This document shows, one piece after another, positions 6,831 through 14,005 of a stretch of DNA of 16,884 bases. The notes beneath the pieces were generated by a model. It ran no database searches, had not been told where the DNA came from, and was given only the letters and a program-made list of their open reading frames with translations. Origin of the DNA: Thermotogaceae bacterium (GTDB taxonomy: Bacteria; Thermotogota; Thermotogae; B21-G9; HyVt-16); NCBI GenBank assembly GCA_011043375.1, contig DQYP01000192.1:1-16884 (forward strand). The letters run 5' to 3'. The position numbers were made by a program, and so were the translations under genes. Position 1 is the first letter of the stretch. Each line of letters starts with the position of its first letter.

Positions 6831-7691
6831 ATGACCCTTCAAGAAATGATAAAAAGTTTGAACGATTTTTGGAGCTCTCGAGGGTGTCTTATTGAACAAC
6901 CATACGATGTTGAAATGGGAGCTGGTACTTTTCATCCGTCAACAGTTTTCAGGGTTCTTGGAAAAGAACCTTGGAAAGTTGCTTTCGTTCAACCATGCAG
7001 AAGGCCAACGGATGGTAGGTATGGAGAAAATCCCAATCGTATGCAAAGGTACTTTCAATATCAGGTGATCATAAAACCATCGCCAGAAGATTCTCAGGAA
7101 ATCTATCTTGAATCCTTAAAGAGTTTGGGGATAGATCCCTCAAAACACGATATAAGATTCATCGAGGATAATTGGGAATCTCCAACTCTCGGTGCTTGGG
7201 GAGTGGGGTGGGAGGTCTGGCTCGATGGTCTCGAAATAACTCAATTTACCTATTTTCAACAAATGGGAGGTTTTGACCTCAAACCGATATCGTTGGAAAT
7301 AACGTATGGATTGGAAAGAATAGCCATGTATTTACAAGAGTTGGACAATGTTTACGATGTTAAATGGAATGATAATGTGAGATATGGTTATGTTTTCAAA
7401 GAGAACGAGAGGCAGTTTTCAATTTATAACTTTGAGGAGTCCGATCCAAGGGTTCTGGCAAATCTGTATGAAATATATGAGAGTGAATTCTACAGGTTGT
7501 TAGATAAAAAGCTCTATCTACCAGCATACGAACATGTACTGAAGTGTTCACACCTTTTCAATCTTCTGGATGCGAGAAATGCGATAAGTGTTATGGAAAG
7601 ACAAAAATACATAGGAAGAATAAGAAAAATGTCAAGAGAATGTATCAGAATTTATATGGAAACTATATCTGGAGGAGATAGTAATGAGTAA
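6831..7691 (+). CDS. glyQ: Glycyl-tRNA synthetase alpha subunit
   Basis: Catalytic class II subunit of the bacterial alpha2-beta2 glycyl-tRNA synthetase, which activates glycine and charges tRNA-Gly. The 286 residues match the usual length of about 290. Recognisable blocks are the N-terminal QEMIKSLNDFW and GAGTFHPSTVFRVLG, the highly conserved QPCRRPTDGRYGENPNR region (54-70) leading to RYFQYQVI, GAWGVGWEVWLDGLEITQFTYF, and the motif 3-like SLEITYGLERI (154-164). ATG is preceded by AGGGAGGA at good spacing. The frame ends inside the start of glyS with an 8-base overlap, as expected for two subunits made in equal amounts. It is the first gene of a six-gene plus-strand run. Confidence 0.98.
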   Translation: MTLQEMIKSLNDFWSSRGCLIEQPYDVEMGAGTFHPSTVFRVLGKEPWKVAFVQPCRRPTDGRYGENPNRMQRYFQYQVIIKPSPEDSQEIYLESLKSLGIDPSKHDIRFIEDNWESPTLGAWGVGWEVWLDGLEITQFTYFQQMGGFDLKPISLEITYGLERIAMYLQELDNVYDVKWNDNVRYGYVFKENERQFSIYNFEESDPRVLANLYEIYESEFYRLLDKKLYLPAYEHVLKCSHLFNLLDARNAISVMERQKYIGRIRKMSRECIRIYMETISGGDSNE

Positions 7692-9759
7692 AGATCTACT
7701 TCTTGAGATCAGAACAGAGGACCTGCCACCAAGTGAGATAGATTCCATAAAGAGTCAGCTCAAGGAGAAATTTTTAGAACATTTGAGACAACAAGAGCTG
7801 GCGTATAGTGAAATACATGCTTTTTATACCATAAGGCGATTTGGAATTATAATAAAATCACTTGTGGAGAAGCAACCAGATAGAATAGTTGAAAAACGTG
7901 GTCCTTCGAAAAACGTAGCATTTGATCAAGATGGAAAACCAACGAGGGCACTCGAAGGATTTTTGAGTTCCAACAACGCTAAACTCGATGAGATAGAAAT
8001 TAAAAGTGTGAAAAACGGTGAATATGTGTTTTTAAAGAAAAAGATCGAAGGTCTTCCAACTAAGAAATTGTTGGAAGATTCCATACCAAAGATATTGAAT
8101 TCCCTTAATTTCAAGAAACCAATGCGATGGGGAGATGGAAAGCATAAATTCGTTAGACCGGTGAAATCTATACTCTGTCTGTTTGGAAGTGAGGTAGTGG
8201 AGTTCGAGTTCTTAGGAATAAGATCCGGTAATCGTACAGTTGGATTGAGGTTTTTTTCTGACGCTATTGAAATAAGCTCTATAGATGAGTACTTTGATAA
8301 GCTTCGAGGTGGATTTGTCATCTGTGACCCACTTGAAAGGGTTGAAACCATAGAGAATCAAATGGATGTATTCGAGAAATCTCAGGGTGTAAAGGTCGAT
8401 AGGATCGAAGCCCTGATTGATGAAATAAATAAAATTTGTGAGTATCCATTACTCGTTTCTGGGAAATTCAAAGAAGATTTTTTGAACCTCCCAGAGGAGA
8501 TAATAGAGACGACTTTGAATCATCATCAAAGGGCGCTGACGGTCAGAAAAAAGGATGGTAAAATATCAAATCTCTTCATAGCCTTTCAAGATAGACCAGG
8601 GATAGAAGAGAATGTGAAAAAGGGTTATGAAACAGTTGTAAATGCACGATTAACAGACGCGGAATTTTATTATCATGAGGATCTAAAGGTACCATTAGAA
8701 GAAAGAAATGAAAAACTCAAAGGTATGATATTCCAAAAGGAATTGGGTACATTGTACGATAAAGTCAAGAGAATAGAAAATCTCTCGATTAAAATATCGA
8801 AGAGATTAGGTTTTTCGGATAAGGAATTAGCTAAAATACAAGAAGCGGCAAAACTCTCAAAGGCTGATATTGTGACAAATCTTGTATACGAATTTCCAGA
8901 GTTACAAGGCATTGCAGGGAGGATATATGCTTTGAAACAAGGTAAAGATCCAGAAATAGCGTATGCACTCGAAGATCAATATCTCCCGGGTGGTGAGGAC
9001 AATAAGAATCTACCGAGGAATGTTATAGGTGCTGTAATCGGATTGGCAGACAGGATCGATACCCTCGCTGGAAATTTCTTGATAGGAAATGTACCAAGTG
9101 GTTCACGAGATCCTTTCGCCTTGAGAAGAAAGCTTTATGGGGTTATAAAGATCATAGTAGCGTTCGAGTGGGATCTACCACTTGGCGAACTGTTCGAATA
9201 TTCAAAGGATCTTTTAAAAATTGAGAAGCACATCTTTCACGAGGAGATAGAAAAATTCGTGAAAGTGAGACTGGAAAACTATCTGATTGAAGAAGAAGGC
9301 ATCGATGGAGATATCGCAAAAGCCGTTTTGAGACTGTGGAGAAAACCATTAAGGGCATATTTCTCTGCAAAAGCTCTTCAAAAACATAGAAAAGAAGGTA
9401 CTTTGGATGATATTTTGATCGCTTTTGAGAGGCCTTTCAATATAACTAAAAATTATGGGACCTATGATTATTCTGGTACCTTGTTCAAAGAGGAGATTGA
9501 AAAGGAACTCTTCCAAAGATATATAGAAACCAAAGAAGAAGTTGAGAAACATTTGGACCATCTGAATTTCTATGATGCACTTGAGGTATTGAGGAGAATG
9601 AAATCTCATATCGATGAATACTTCGATAATGTGTTCGTCATGGTAAATCAAGAAGAAATAAAGTTGAACAGACTTGGCTTTTTAAAGACTTTGACTGAGT
9701 TATTTTTGAACTTCGGGGATTTAGATTTGATTGAAAGGAAGGAACGAAATGTTCAATGA
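7684..9759 (+). CDS. glyS: Glycyl-tRNA synthetase beta subunit
   Basis: tRNA-recognising subunit of the alpha2-beta2 glycyl-tRNA synthetase. At 691 residues it has the full usual length. The N-terminus LLLEIRTEDLPPSEID is the family signature, followed by KRGPSKNVAFD, RWGDGKHKFVRPV and the HD-like middle section with AKLSKADIVTNLVYEFPELQ and GIAGRIYALKQG; NVPSGSRDPFALRRK follows. The last 100 or so residues form the DALR-type anticodon-binding domain with FFDNVFVMV-like sequence (YFDNVFVMVNQEEIK). ATG 7684 has GGAGGAG (7671-7677) inside the end of glyQ, so the two are translationally coupled. Its stop lies 11 bases into the next gene. Confidence 0.98.
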   Translation: MSKDLLLEIRTEDLPPSEIDSIKSQLKEKFLEHLRQQELAYSEIHAFYTIRRFGIIIKSLVEKQPDRIVEKRGPSKNVAFDQDGKPTRALEGFLSSNNAKLDEIEIKSVKNGEYVFLKKKIEGLPTKKLLEDSIPKILNSLNFKKPMRWGDGKHKFVRPVKSILCLFGSEVVEFEFLGIRSGNRTVGLRFFSDAIEISSIDEYFDKLRGGFVICDPLERVETIENQMDVFEKSQGVKVDRIEALIDEINKICEYPLLVSGKFKEDFLNLPEEIIETTLNHHQRALTVRKKDGKISNLFIAFQDRPGIEENVKKGYETVVNARLTDAEFYYHEDLKVPLEERNEKLKGMIFQKELGTLYDKVKRIENLSIKISKRLGFSDKELAKIQEAAKLSKADIVTNLVYEFPELQGIAGRIYALKQGKDPEIAYALEDQYLPGGEDNKNLPRNVIGAVIGLADRIDTLAGNFLIGNVPSGSRDPFALRRKLYGVIKIIVAFEWDLPLGELFEYSKDLLKIEKHIFHEEIEKFVKVRLENYLIEEEGIDGDIAKAVLRLWRKPLRAYFSAKALQKHRKEGTLDDILIAFERPFNITKNYGTYDYSGTLFKEEIEKELFQRYIETKEEVEKHLDHLNFYDALEVLRRMKSHIDEYFDNVFVMVNQEEIKLNRLGFLKTLTELFLNFGDLDLIERKERNVQ

Positions 9760-10288
9760 GAAGATCGAAAAAACATTGAAAACAACGGAAATTTTTCATG
9801 GGAGAATTTTGAATCTGAGGGTTGATGAGGTTCAACTTCAAAATGGGCATACATCCACACGTGAGATCGTGGAGCATCCAGGAGCTGTGGCAATATTACC
9901 CTTGCTTGAAAATGGGGATGTTTTGTTGGTGAAACAATACAGAAAACCCATTGAGGAATTCTTGCTTGAAGTGCCAGCTGGAAAATTAGAACCGAACGAA
10001 GAACCTCTTGAATGCGCTAAGCGTGAATTAGAGGAAGAAACAGGATATAGAGCTAAAGAATGGAAATATTTAGGCTATATATACACAACTCCAGGATTTT
10101 CTAACGAGAAGATACATCTTTATCTCGCAAAAGATCTGGAGCAAACGTTCCAGAATACTGATGAAGATGAGTTTATAGAAGTTATCAGACTTTCTGAGAA
10201 AGAGGTACTCGACTTGATAAGAGAAGGTGAAATCGTTGACTCAAAAACCATATGTATATTTTTGAGAAAGAGTCTATTAAAGCTTTGA
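9749..10288 (+). CDS. Nudix hydrolase, ADP-ribose pyrophosphatase type
   Basis: Nudix enzyme that most likely hydrolyses ADP-ribose to AMP and ribose 5-phosphate in the cytoplasm. The complete Nudix box is present from Gly78 to Tyr100: G-x5-E84-x7-R92-E93-L94-x-E96-E97-x-G99. Upstream residues EHPGAVAILPL and VKQYRKPIEEFLLEVPAG (about 42-78), and the later YTTPGFSNEKIHLYLA, are typical of the ADP-ribose subgroup. An in-frame TTG at 9731 would add six residues, but ATG 9749 has AAGGAAGGA just upstream and gives 179 residues, so it is preferred. The start overlaps glyS by 11 bases. Substrate is inferred from subgroup resemblance; other nucleoside diphosphate sugars are possible. Confidence 0.92.
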   Translation: MFNEKIEKTLKTTEIFHGRILNLRVDEVQLQNGHTSTREIVEHPGAVAILPLLENGDVLLVKQYRKPIEEFLLEVPAGKLEPNEEPLECAKRELEEETGYRAKEWKYLGYIYTTPGFSNEKIHLYLAKDLEQTFQNTDEDEFIEVIRLSEKEVLDLIREGEIVDSKTICIFLRKSLLKL

Positions 10289-10326
10289 ATCCAAGATGTC
10301 GATAATTATTCAGGGAGGAGTTAACT

Positions 10327-10929
10327 GTGATCAAAATTATAAGTGATGGTTTGGTGAAAGAATATTCTGAGAGTGAATATGATACCTTTGGAGATCTCTG
10401 GAGAGTGATTGAACCGAAGAATAGAGTGTTGGTTGAATTGAAAGTAAATGAAAAGGAAGTTCCAATAAATAGAATCGAGGAGCTGTTTGATGTGAAGCTC
10501 GAAGGGAATGAGGTTGTTGAAATAAAGACAAAGCCTATCTATGAAGCAACCATAGATTTGATAGATGAAGCTCTTGGCTATGTAGCGAGAATAGAAGAGA
10601 GACTGCCTGAGCTTTCAAATAAGATAATTATAGGACAAATCAATGAGGCTATGAATGATTTAAAACATGTTATCGATGGTATAGTTGCTCTTGAAGACAT
10701 GAGAAAATCGATCTCACAAATAGTTGATATAAAGGTATTTGAGTCAGAAAGCAGTGTTGATAAATTCAAAAAATCCCTTGCTATTTTGAACAAAATAAAC
10801 GAATCTTTGTCGGAGCAGAATTTTACAGATTTAGTTGAGGATATAGATACAGGATTACCAAAAGTCTTTGAATTTTACAAATCGTTCTTAAAAGAAGCCA
10901 AAATGGTACTAATAAATAAGAAGGGGTGA
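10327..10929 (+). CDS. Uncharacterised protein encoded just before fliS
   Basis: A 200-residue protein that I do not recognise. The first 70 residues look beta-rich (VLVELKVNEKEVPINRIEELF, then VVEIKTKP), suggesting a small ubiquitin-like or immunoglobulin-like fold. Residues 70-200 are predominantly amphipathic helix with heptad-like spacing (DLIDEALGYVARIEERL, INEAMNDLKHVIDGIVALEDM). There is no signal peptide, membrane segment or cysteine. The start is GTG 10327 with GGGAGGAG (10313-10320) six bases upstream. Its stop lies within the AAGGGGTGAG ribosome site of fliS, six bases before that gene's ATG, so the two are tightly coupled. A role with FliS, for example as a co-chaperone or export factor, is a guess from position alone. 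Confidence 0.85.
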   Translation: MIKIISDGLVKEYSESEYDTFGDLWRVIEPKNRVLVELKVNEKEVPINRIEELFDVKLEGNEVVEIKTKPIYEATIDLIDEALGYVARIEERLPELSNKIIIGQINEAMNDLKHVIDGIVALEDMRKSISQIVDIKVFESESSVDKFKKSLAILNKINESLSEQNFTDLVEDIDTGLPKVFEFYKSFLKEAKMVLINKKG

Positions 10930-10935
10930 GAGTCA

Positions 10936-11361
10936 ATGAAACAGTATCAAAATGTGTACATGGAAAATCAAATTATGACCGCAAGCCCTGCAAAATTGAT
11001 AGCGTTACTCTATGATGGGGCAGTGGATTTCATAGAAAAAGCAAAGGAAAATATAAAGGCAAAAGATTATATCAGTGCCAATGAAAACATAAAAAAGGCT
11101 CAAGATATAATAATGGAGTTGAATTTATCCTTGGATATTGAACGCGGTGGAGAAATTGCAAAAAACTTGAGAAGTTTGTATAATTATTTTTACAGAAGGT
11201 TGCTGGAAGCCAACGTAAAGAAAGATACAAACATATTGGAGGAAGTGAAGGAATTCATAAAAGATTTATCCGATGTTTGGAAAGAAGCCATGAAGAGAGA
11301 AGGAAAGAATCTCTCCAAGCTTTCAGTCCCGAGTAACAGTACCTTCACAGTGAGCGGTTGA
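10936..11361 (+). CDS. fliS: Flagellin export chaperone FliS
   Basis: Small helical cytoplasmic chaperone that binds the C-terminal region of flagellin and prevents its premature polymerisation before export. The 141-residue protein shows the family signature near the N-terminus: YQNVYMENQIMTASPAKLIA, then LLYDGAVDFIEKA. Later helices contain ENIKKAQDIIMELNLSLD and LYNYFYRRLLEANVKKD, also typical. Length is slightly above the usual 125-135 because of a serine-rich tail. ATG 10936 has AAGGGGTGAG just upstream. It sits in an operon with glyQS instead of next to fliD or flagellin, so its expression may follow general growth rather than a flagellar sigma factor. Confidence 0.95.
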   Translation: MKQYQNVYMENQIMTASPAKLIALLYDGAVDFIEKAKENIKAKDYISANENIKKAQDIIMELNLSLDIERGGEIAKNLRSLYNYFYRRLLEANVKKDTNILEEVKEFIKDLSDVWKEAMKREGKNLSKLSVPSNSTFTVSG

Positions 11362-11394
11362 GAGTGTATCTAATATTTATGTGGGGGTATTCTC

Positions 11395-12267
11395 GTGTAT
11401 GATAAAGTTTTAAAACTGTCAGAGTGTAACCTCGTGTCTTTCATCAATCTTGTGAATGAAATCTTCAAAGACTATGTGGTACCTATAAAGTGGGATATAA
11501 TGAATTTTGAGTATGATGTGCGCGAAAATTCTCTCTCTTTAGATGATTCTTTTGTATTCTTCAAAGTCGATGAACCAATAGGGTTCATTTTGATGGGAAT
11601 GAGAAACGACATCGCAAGGATAGATGCGATGGGAGTTATCAAGGAAGCAAGAGGAACTGGTCTTGCAAATTATATCCTTGAATATGCTTTTGAGCACTTA
11701 AAATGGAAGAACATAAGTAAGATAATATTGGAAGTAGCGAATAGCGACAAGAGAGCCGTAAGATTTTATCTTAAAAATGGATTCAAACATTTCAGATATT
11801 TGAGGTCATTCATTTTGTCAATGAAAGATAGCAACGGTATCGTAGATTCCAAACCAAAGTATGAGTTTAAAAGATCTGATAACAAAGAAATTCATGAGCT
11901 TGCGCTTGAGGCTAAGTATCTTTTCGAAAGGAAGCCAAATTGGCAACGAGAGCCTATTACCCTACTGCTTGCAGAGGATAGATACAACAACGAATTGATA
12001 ATAGAAAAGGGTAAAGTGATAGGATATGTGGTTTGGGGTTCCGTCTCTTCCGAATTTTCCTTCATCGTTGATTTTTCCCCCACCAAGCGAAAGAAAAATT
12101 CAACGGATCTGCTTTTGAATATACTGAGACATATTTACAACGAATCAAAATCGGAAAATGTTCAAATAATGAATGTTCCTGAAGATGATCCAATACATAT
12201 CGCAGCAAAGAATTTGGGGTTTTCCGTTTTCATCACCCAGGACGAAATGGAAAGGAAGATACATTAA
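11395..12267 (+). CDS. Tandem GNAT-fold N-acetyltransferase
   Basis: 290-residue protein with an N-terminal GNAT acetyltransferase domain (about 1-145). The acetyl-CoA-binding motif A lies at about 79-95 (MGVIKEARGTGLANYILEY, with the R-G-T-G-L-A loop), followed by the motif B segment EVANSDKRAVRFYLKNGF (113-130). Residues 150-290 resemble a second, weaker GNAT fold with a strand pair ELIIEKGKVIGYVVWG and a final PIHIAAKNLGFSVF, but no clear pyrophosphate loop. The start is GTG 11395 with GGGGG (11383-11387) upstream. It is the last gene of the glyQ operon, 33 bases after fliS, and ends directly in the terminator. The acceptor is unknown. Confidence 0.85.
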   Translation: MYDKVLKLSECNLVSFINLVNEIFKDYVVPIKWDIMNFEYDVRENSLSLDDSFVFFKVDEPIGFILMGMRNDIARIDAMGVIKEARGTGLANYILEYAFEHLKWKNISKIILEVANSDKRAVRFYLKNGFKHFRYLRSFILSMKDSNGIVDSKPKYEFKRSDNKEIHELALEAKYLFERKPNWQREPITLLLAEDRYNNELIIEKGKVIGYVVWGSVSSEFSFIVDFSPTKRKKNSTDLLLNILRHIYNESKSENVQIMNVPEDDPIHIAAKNLGFSVFITQDEMERKIH

Positions 12268-12297
12268 AAAGGACCAATCTTAGATTGGCCCCTTTTT
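12268..12297. terminator. Bidirectional intrinsic terminator
   Basis: Stem CCAATC/GATTGG (12274-12279 with 12283-12288, loop TTA), extended past a small internal bulge by GG/CC and flanked by A-rich and T-rich tracts on opposite sides (AAAAAGG and CCTTTTT). In the plus direction it ends the GNAT gene, with a T tract at 12293-12297. In the minus direction it ends the tRNA-Leu transcript, whose CCA end lies 8 bases away. Confidence 0.8.
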
Positions 12298-12304
12298 ATT
12301 TACA

Positions 12305-12393
12305 TGGTGCCGAGGGCGGGAGTCGAACCCGCATGGGGTCTAAACCCCGGTGGATTTTGAGTCCACTGCGTCTGCCAATTCCGCCACCTCGGC
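12305..12393 (-). tRNA. tRNA-Leu (anticodon CAA)
   Basis: Class II tRNA on the minus strand. The acceptor stem GCCGAGG pairs with CCTCGGC (12387-12393 with 12309-12315), the discriminator is A, and CCA is encoded (12305-12307). The anticodon stem GTGGA/TCCAC encloses loop CTCAAAA, giving anticodon CAA at 12357-12359, which reads UUG. The long variable arm with a GGGG/CCCC stem is diagnostic for leucine or serine tRNA; the T arm is GCGGG-TTCGACT-CCCGC. Confidence 0.97.
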
Positions 12394-12401
12394 TCGTTGA
12401 A

Positions 12402-12430
12402 ATTATAATAGTCTTAAATCTTCTTGTCAA
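12402..12430 (-). promoter_or_regulatory. Consensus promoter of tRNA-Leu
   Basis: On the minus strand, TTGACA (12425-12430) and TATAAT (12402-12407) are separated by exactly 17 bases: a perfect vegetative sigma-factor promoter. Transcription would begin only a few bases before the mature tRNA 5' end at 12393. Confidence 0.85.
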
Positions 12431-12476
12431 GAGGTCTATAAAGAAAAATCGATATCAAGGGGGATAGTTTCTTAAA

Positions 12477-13406
12477 ATGTTGAGTAAGATTTTGAAATTT
12501 GTCGTTATTGGCAATGTAATATCGGTTAAAACTCATAGGTTGAAAGTCCCATTTCTAAAGCAGGATCACCCATTTGCTTGTGTAGCCGAAGGCAATGTGG
12601 GGACGGAATTAAAGCTTTTTGATCTGTTTTTCGATTCCTTGGATAGGGAAAATCGTTTTTCGAACTCATTGTTCATCGAAAATCTTAGAAAGTGTGAAAT
12701 AGTAATTGGAAGCAATATACGTAGTGATTACTACAGAAATTTGACAACCTGTGAAGGTCTCTTTAGATTATCTGCACTTGGTTTCATTAGAAATTGCTTC
12801 GATAAGAATGAATTTGAAAGGTTGATCCAAGAGAGTTTCTCTTTAGTTCTGATGACTCATGGCTCTCCAGTAGCGTTGATAAGCGGGCTTTTAATTGCTT
12901 CGTCTGTTTCTTACATTCTTAGAAATGGAGATTTGAAACATCTTCAAAATTTTTTAGTTGAGAATATCCTGAACCATAGATTTTTGAAGGATTTCTTGAA
13001 TGAAAGATTTGATGGTGAGAATGAAAAAGAATATATTTTCAAGGACCTCAATGATGTTATACGAAATGCGATTTTACATTTGAAAAACAGTTTAGAAGTT
13101 AAGAATAACGATATTGAGGAAATACTGATGTATTTGAAAGAGAACAAATGCGTGATATCGAATTTTACTTGTGCTTTGAATATACTACCTCTATTGAATG
13201 ATTATTTACAAATGGCAGAGTATATACTTTCAAATTTCTACGTAACCGAATTTTTTTCAACATTTCTGAGTCTTCTATATGGCATAGTGAATACTGAAGA
13301 CAACAATATAGCCATATTTGATGAACCACTCGAAAAAAACGAACAACTGAAGGATTTTCTGAATGGGTTGAATAAAAAGATGGACTCCTTGGTTTCATCG
13401 AATTGA
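12477..13406 (+). CDS. ADP-ribosylglycohydrolase-like protein, metal ligands lost
   Basis: 309-residue, mostly helical protein. Several blocks line up in order with the ADP-ribosylglycohydrolase (ARH/DraG) fold: an N-terminal VVIGNVISVKTH where the family has its glycine-rich first helix, CEGLFRLSALGFI (92-104) where the family has NGALMRIAPLGL-like sequence, and LMTHGSPVALISGLLIASS (125-143) matching the TH-dP-a-a helix. The metal-binding TDDT motif appears as NVGTE (40-44), and the C-terminal GGDTDT motif is missing from FYVTEFFSTFLSLLYGI. Catalysis of de-ADP-ribosylation is therefore doubtful. ATG 12477 has AAGGGGG (12457-12463) somewhat far upstream; a TATAAA box at 12437-12442 may serve it. 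The family assignment comes from pattern recognition only. Confidence 0.6.
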   Translation: MLSKILKFVVIGNVISVKTHRLKVPFLKQDHPFACVAEGNVGTELKLFDLFFDSLDRENRFSNSLFIENLRKCEIVIGSNIRSDYYRNLTTCEGLFRLSALGFIRNCFDKNEFERLIQESFSLVLMTHGSPVALISGLLIASSVSYILRNGDLKHLQNFLVENILNHRFLKDFLNERFDGENEKEYIFKDLNDVIRNAILHLKNSLEVKNNDIEEILMYLKENKCVISNFTCALNILPLLNDYLQMAEYILSNFYVTEFFSTFLSLLYGIVNTEDNNIAIFDEPLEKNEQLKDFLNGLNKKMDSLVSSN

Positions 13407-13425
13407 TCGCTTCACTGTAGTTTCA

Positions 13426-13434
13426 TGCTATACT
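13426..13434 (+). promoter_or_regulatory. Extended -10 promoter of the flavin reductase-like gene
   Basis: TGCTATACT: TATACT at 13429-13434 with TGn before it. The -35 side is weak (TTGATC at 13403-13408 is 20 bases away). It gives a leader of about 60 bases before the TTG start at 13503. Confidence 0.4.
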
Positions 13435-13502
13435 GAATTAAAATGTACACTTTTTCAATCCAGTCAAAGAGACGATAATTTAAATTTAAAGGAGGTATCA
13501 AC

Positions 13503-14003
13503 TTGAAAATGGGTAATTTTTTGAAGGGTTCTCAAAGGTTGATAGATGATTTGGAGAAAGGCAATGTGATACTCTCAACAAAAGGAAAGTATGAAAGGGC
13601 AAATGGAATGACCATTGGTTGGGGATTCTTCGGAATAATGTGGAACGAAGAGTACTTCATAGCTGCGGTGAGGCCCAATAGATTCACTTGGAGGCTCATA
13701 CATGATTCAAAGCGATTCACACTGAATTTCTTGGATGAAAGATACAGAGAAGCCATTGACTATTTTGGAACGACGAGCGGCTACGATGAAGATAAATTCG
13801 CAAAAGGTTTATTGACCCTTGAAACCCTTGAGGGATTCACAGCACCAATAAAAGAAGCTCATACAGTTGTCGAATGCAAGGTTGTTTTCGCCAACAATAT
13901 AGAACCATTTGGTTTGCCACAAGATTACATAGACAATTTTTATACTGACAACGCCTTTCACACCATGTTGTATGGGAAAATTGAGAATATTCTAAAAAGG
14001 TGA
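13503..14003 (+). CDS. Flavin reductase-like FMN-binding protein
   Basis: 166-residue cytoplasmic protein of the FMN-binding split-barrel (flavin reductase/flavoredoxin-like) type. The diagnostic N-terminal half has NVILSTKGKYERANGMTIGW, where the N-x-M-T-x-G-W block contacts FMN, then AVRPNRFTWRLI and FTLNFLDERY, each at the expected spacing for this fold. The C-terminal half carries the usual ETLEGFTAPIKEAHTVVECK strand. The start is TTG 13503, six bases after GGAGGT (13491-13496); ATG 13509 is in frame, but its spacing of 12 is poor. It may pass electrons from NAD(P)H or ferredoxin to flavin or act as a flavin-binding electron carrier; the partner is unknown. It converges on the GH4 gene with only two bases between the stop codons. 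Confidence 0.88.
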   Translation: MKMGNFLKGSQRLIDDLEKGNVILSTKGKYERANGMTIGWGFFGIMWNEEYFIAAVRPNRFTWRLIHDSKRFTLNFLDERYREAIDYFGTTSGYDEDKFAKGLLTLETLEGFTAPIKEAHTVVECKVVFANNIEPFGLPQDYIDNFYTDNAFHTMLYGKIENILKR

Positions 14004-14005
14004 TC

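Noticed and set aside
6688..6834. A 48-codon plus-strand open frame before glyQ with protein-like translation (KIIKDVVEKEDIQ)
   Set aside because: It has no start codon with a ribosome site, contains the glyQ promoter, and a run of 48 open codons is not rare by chance. It could be an old remnant, but there is no support.
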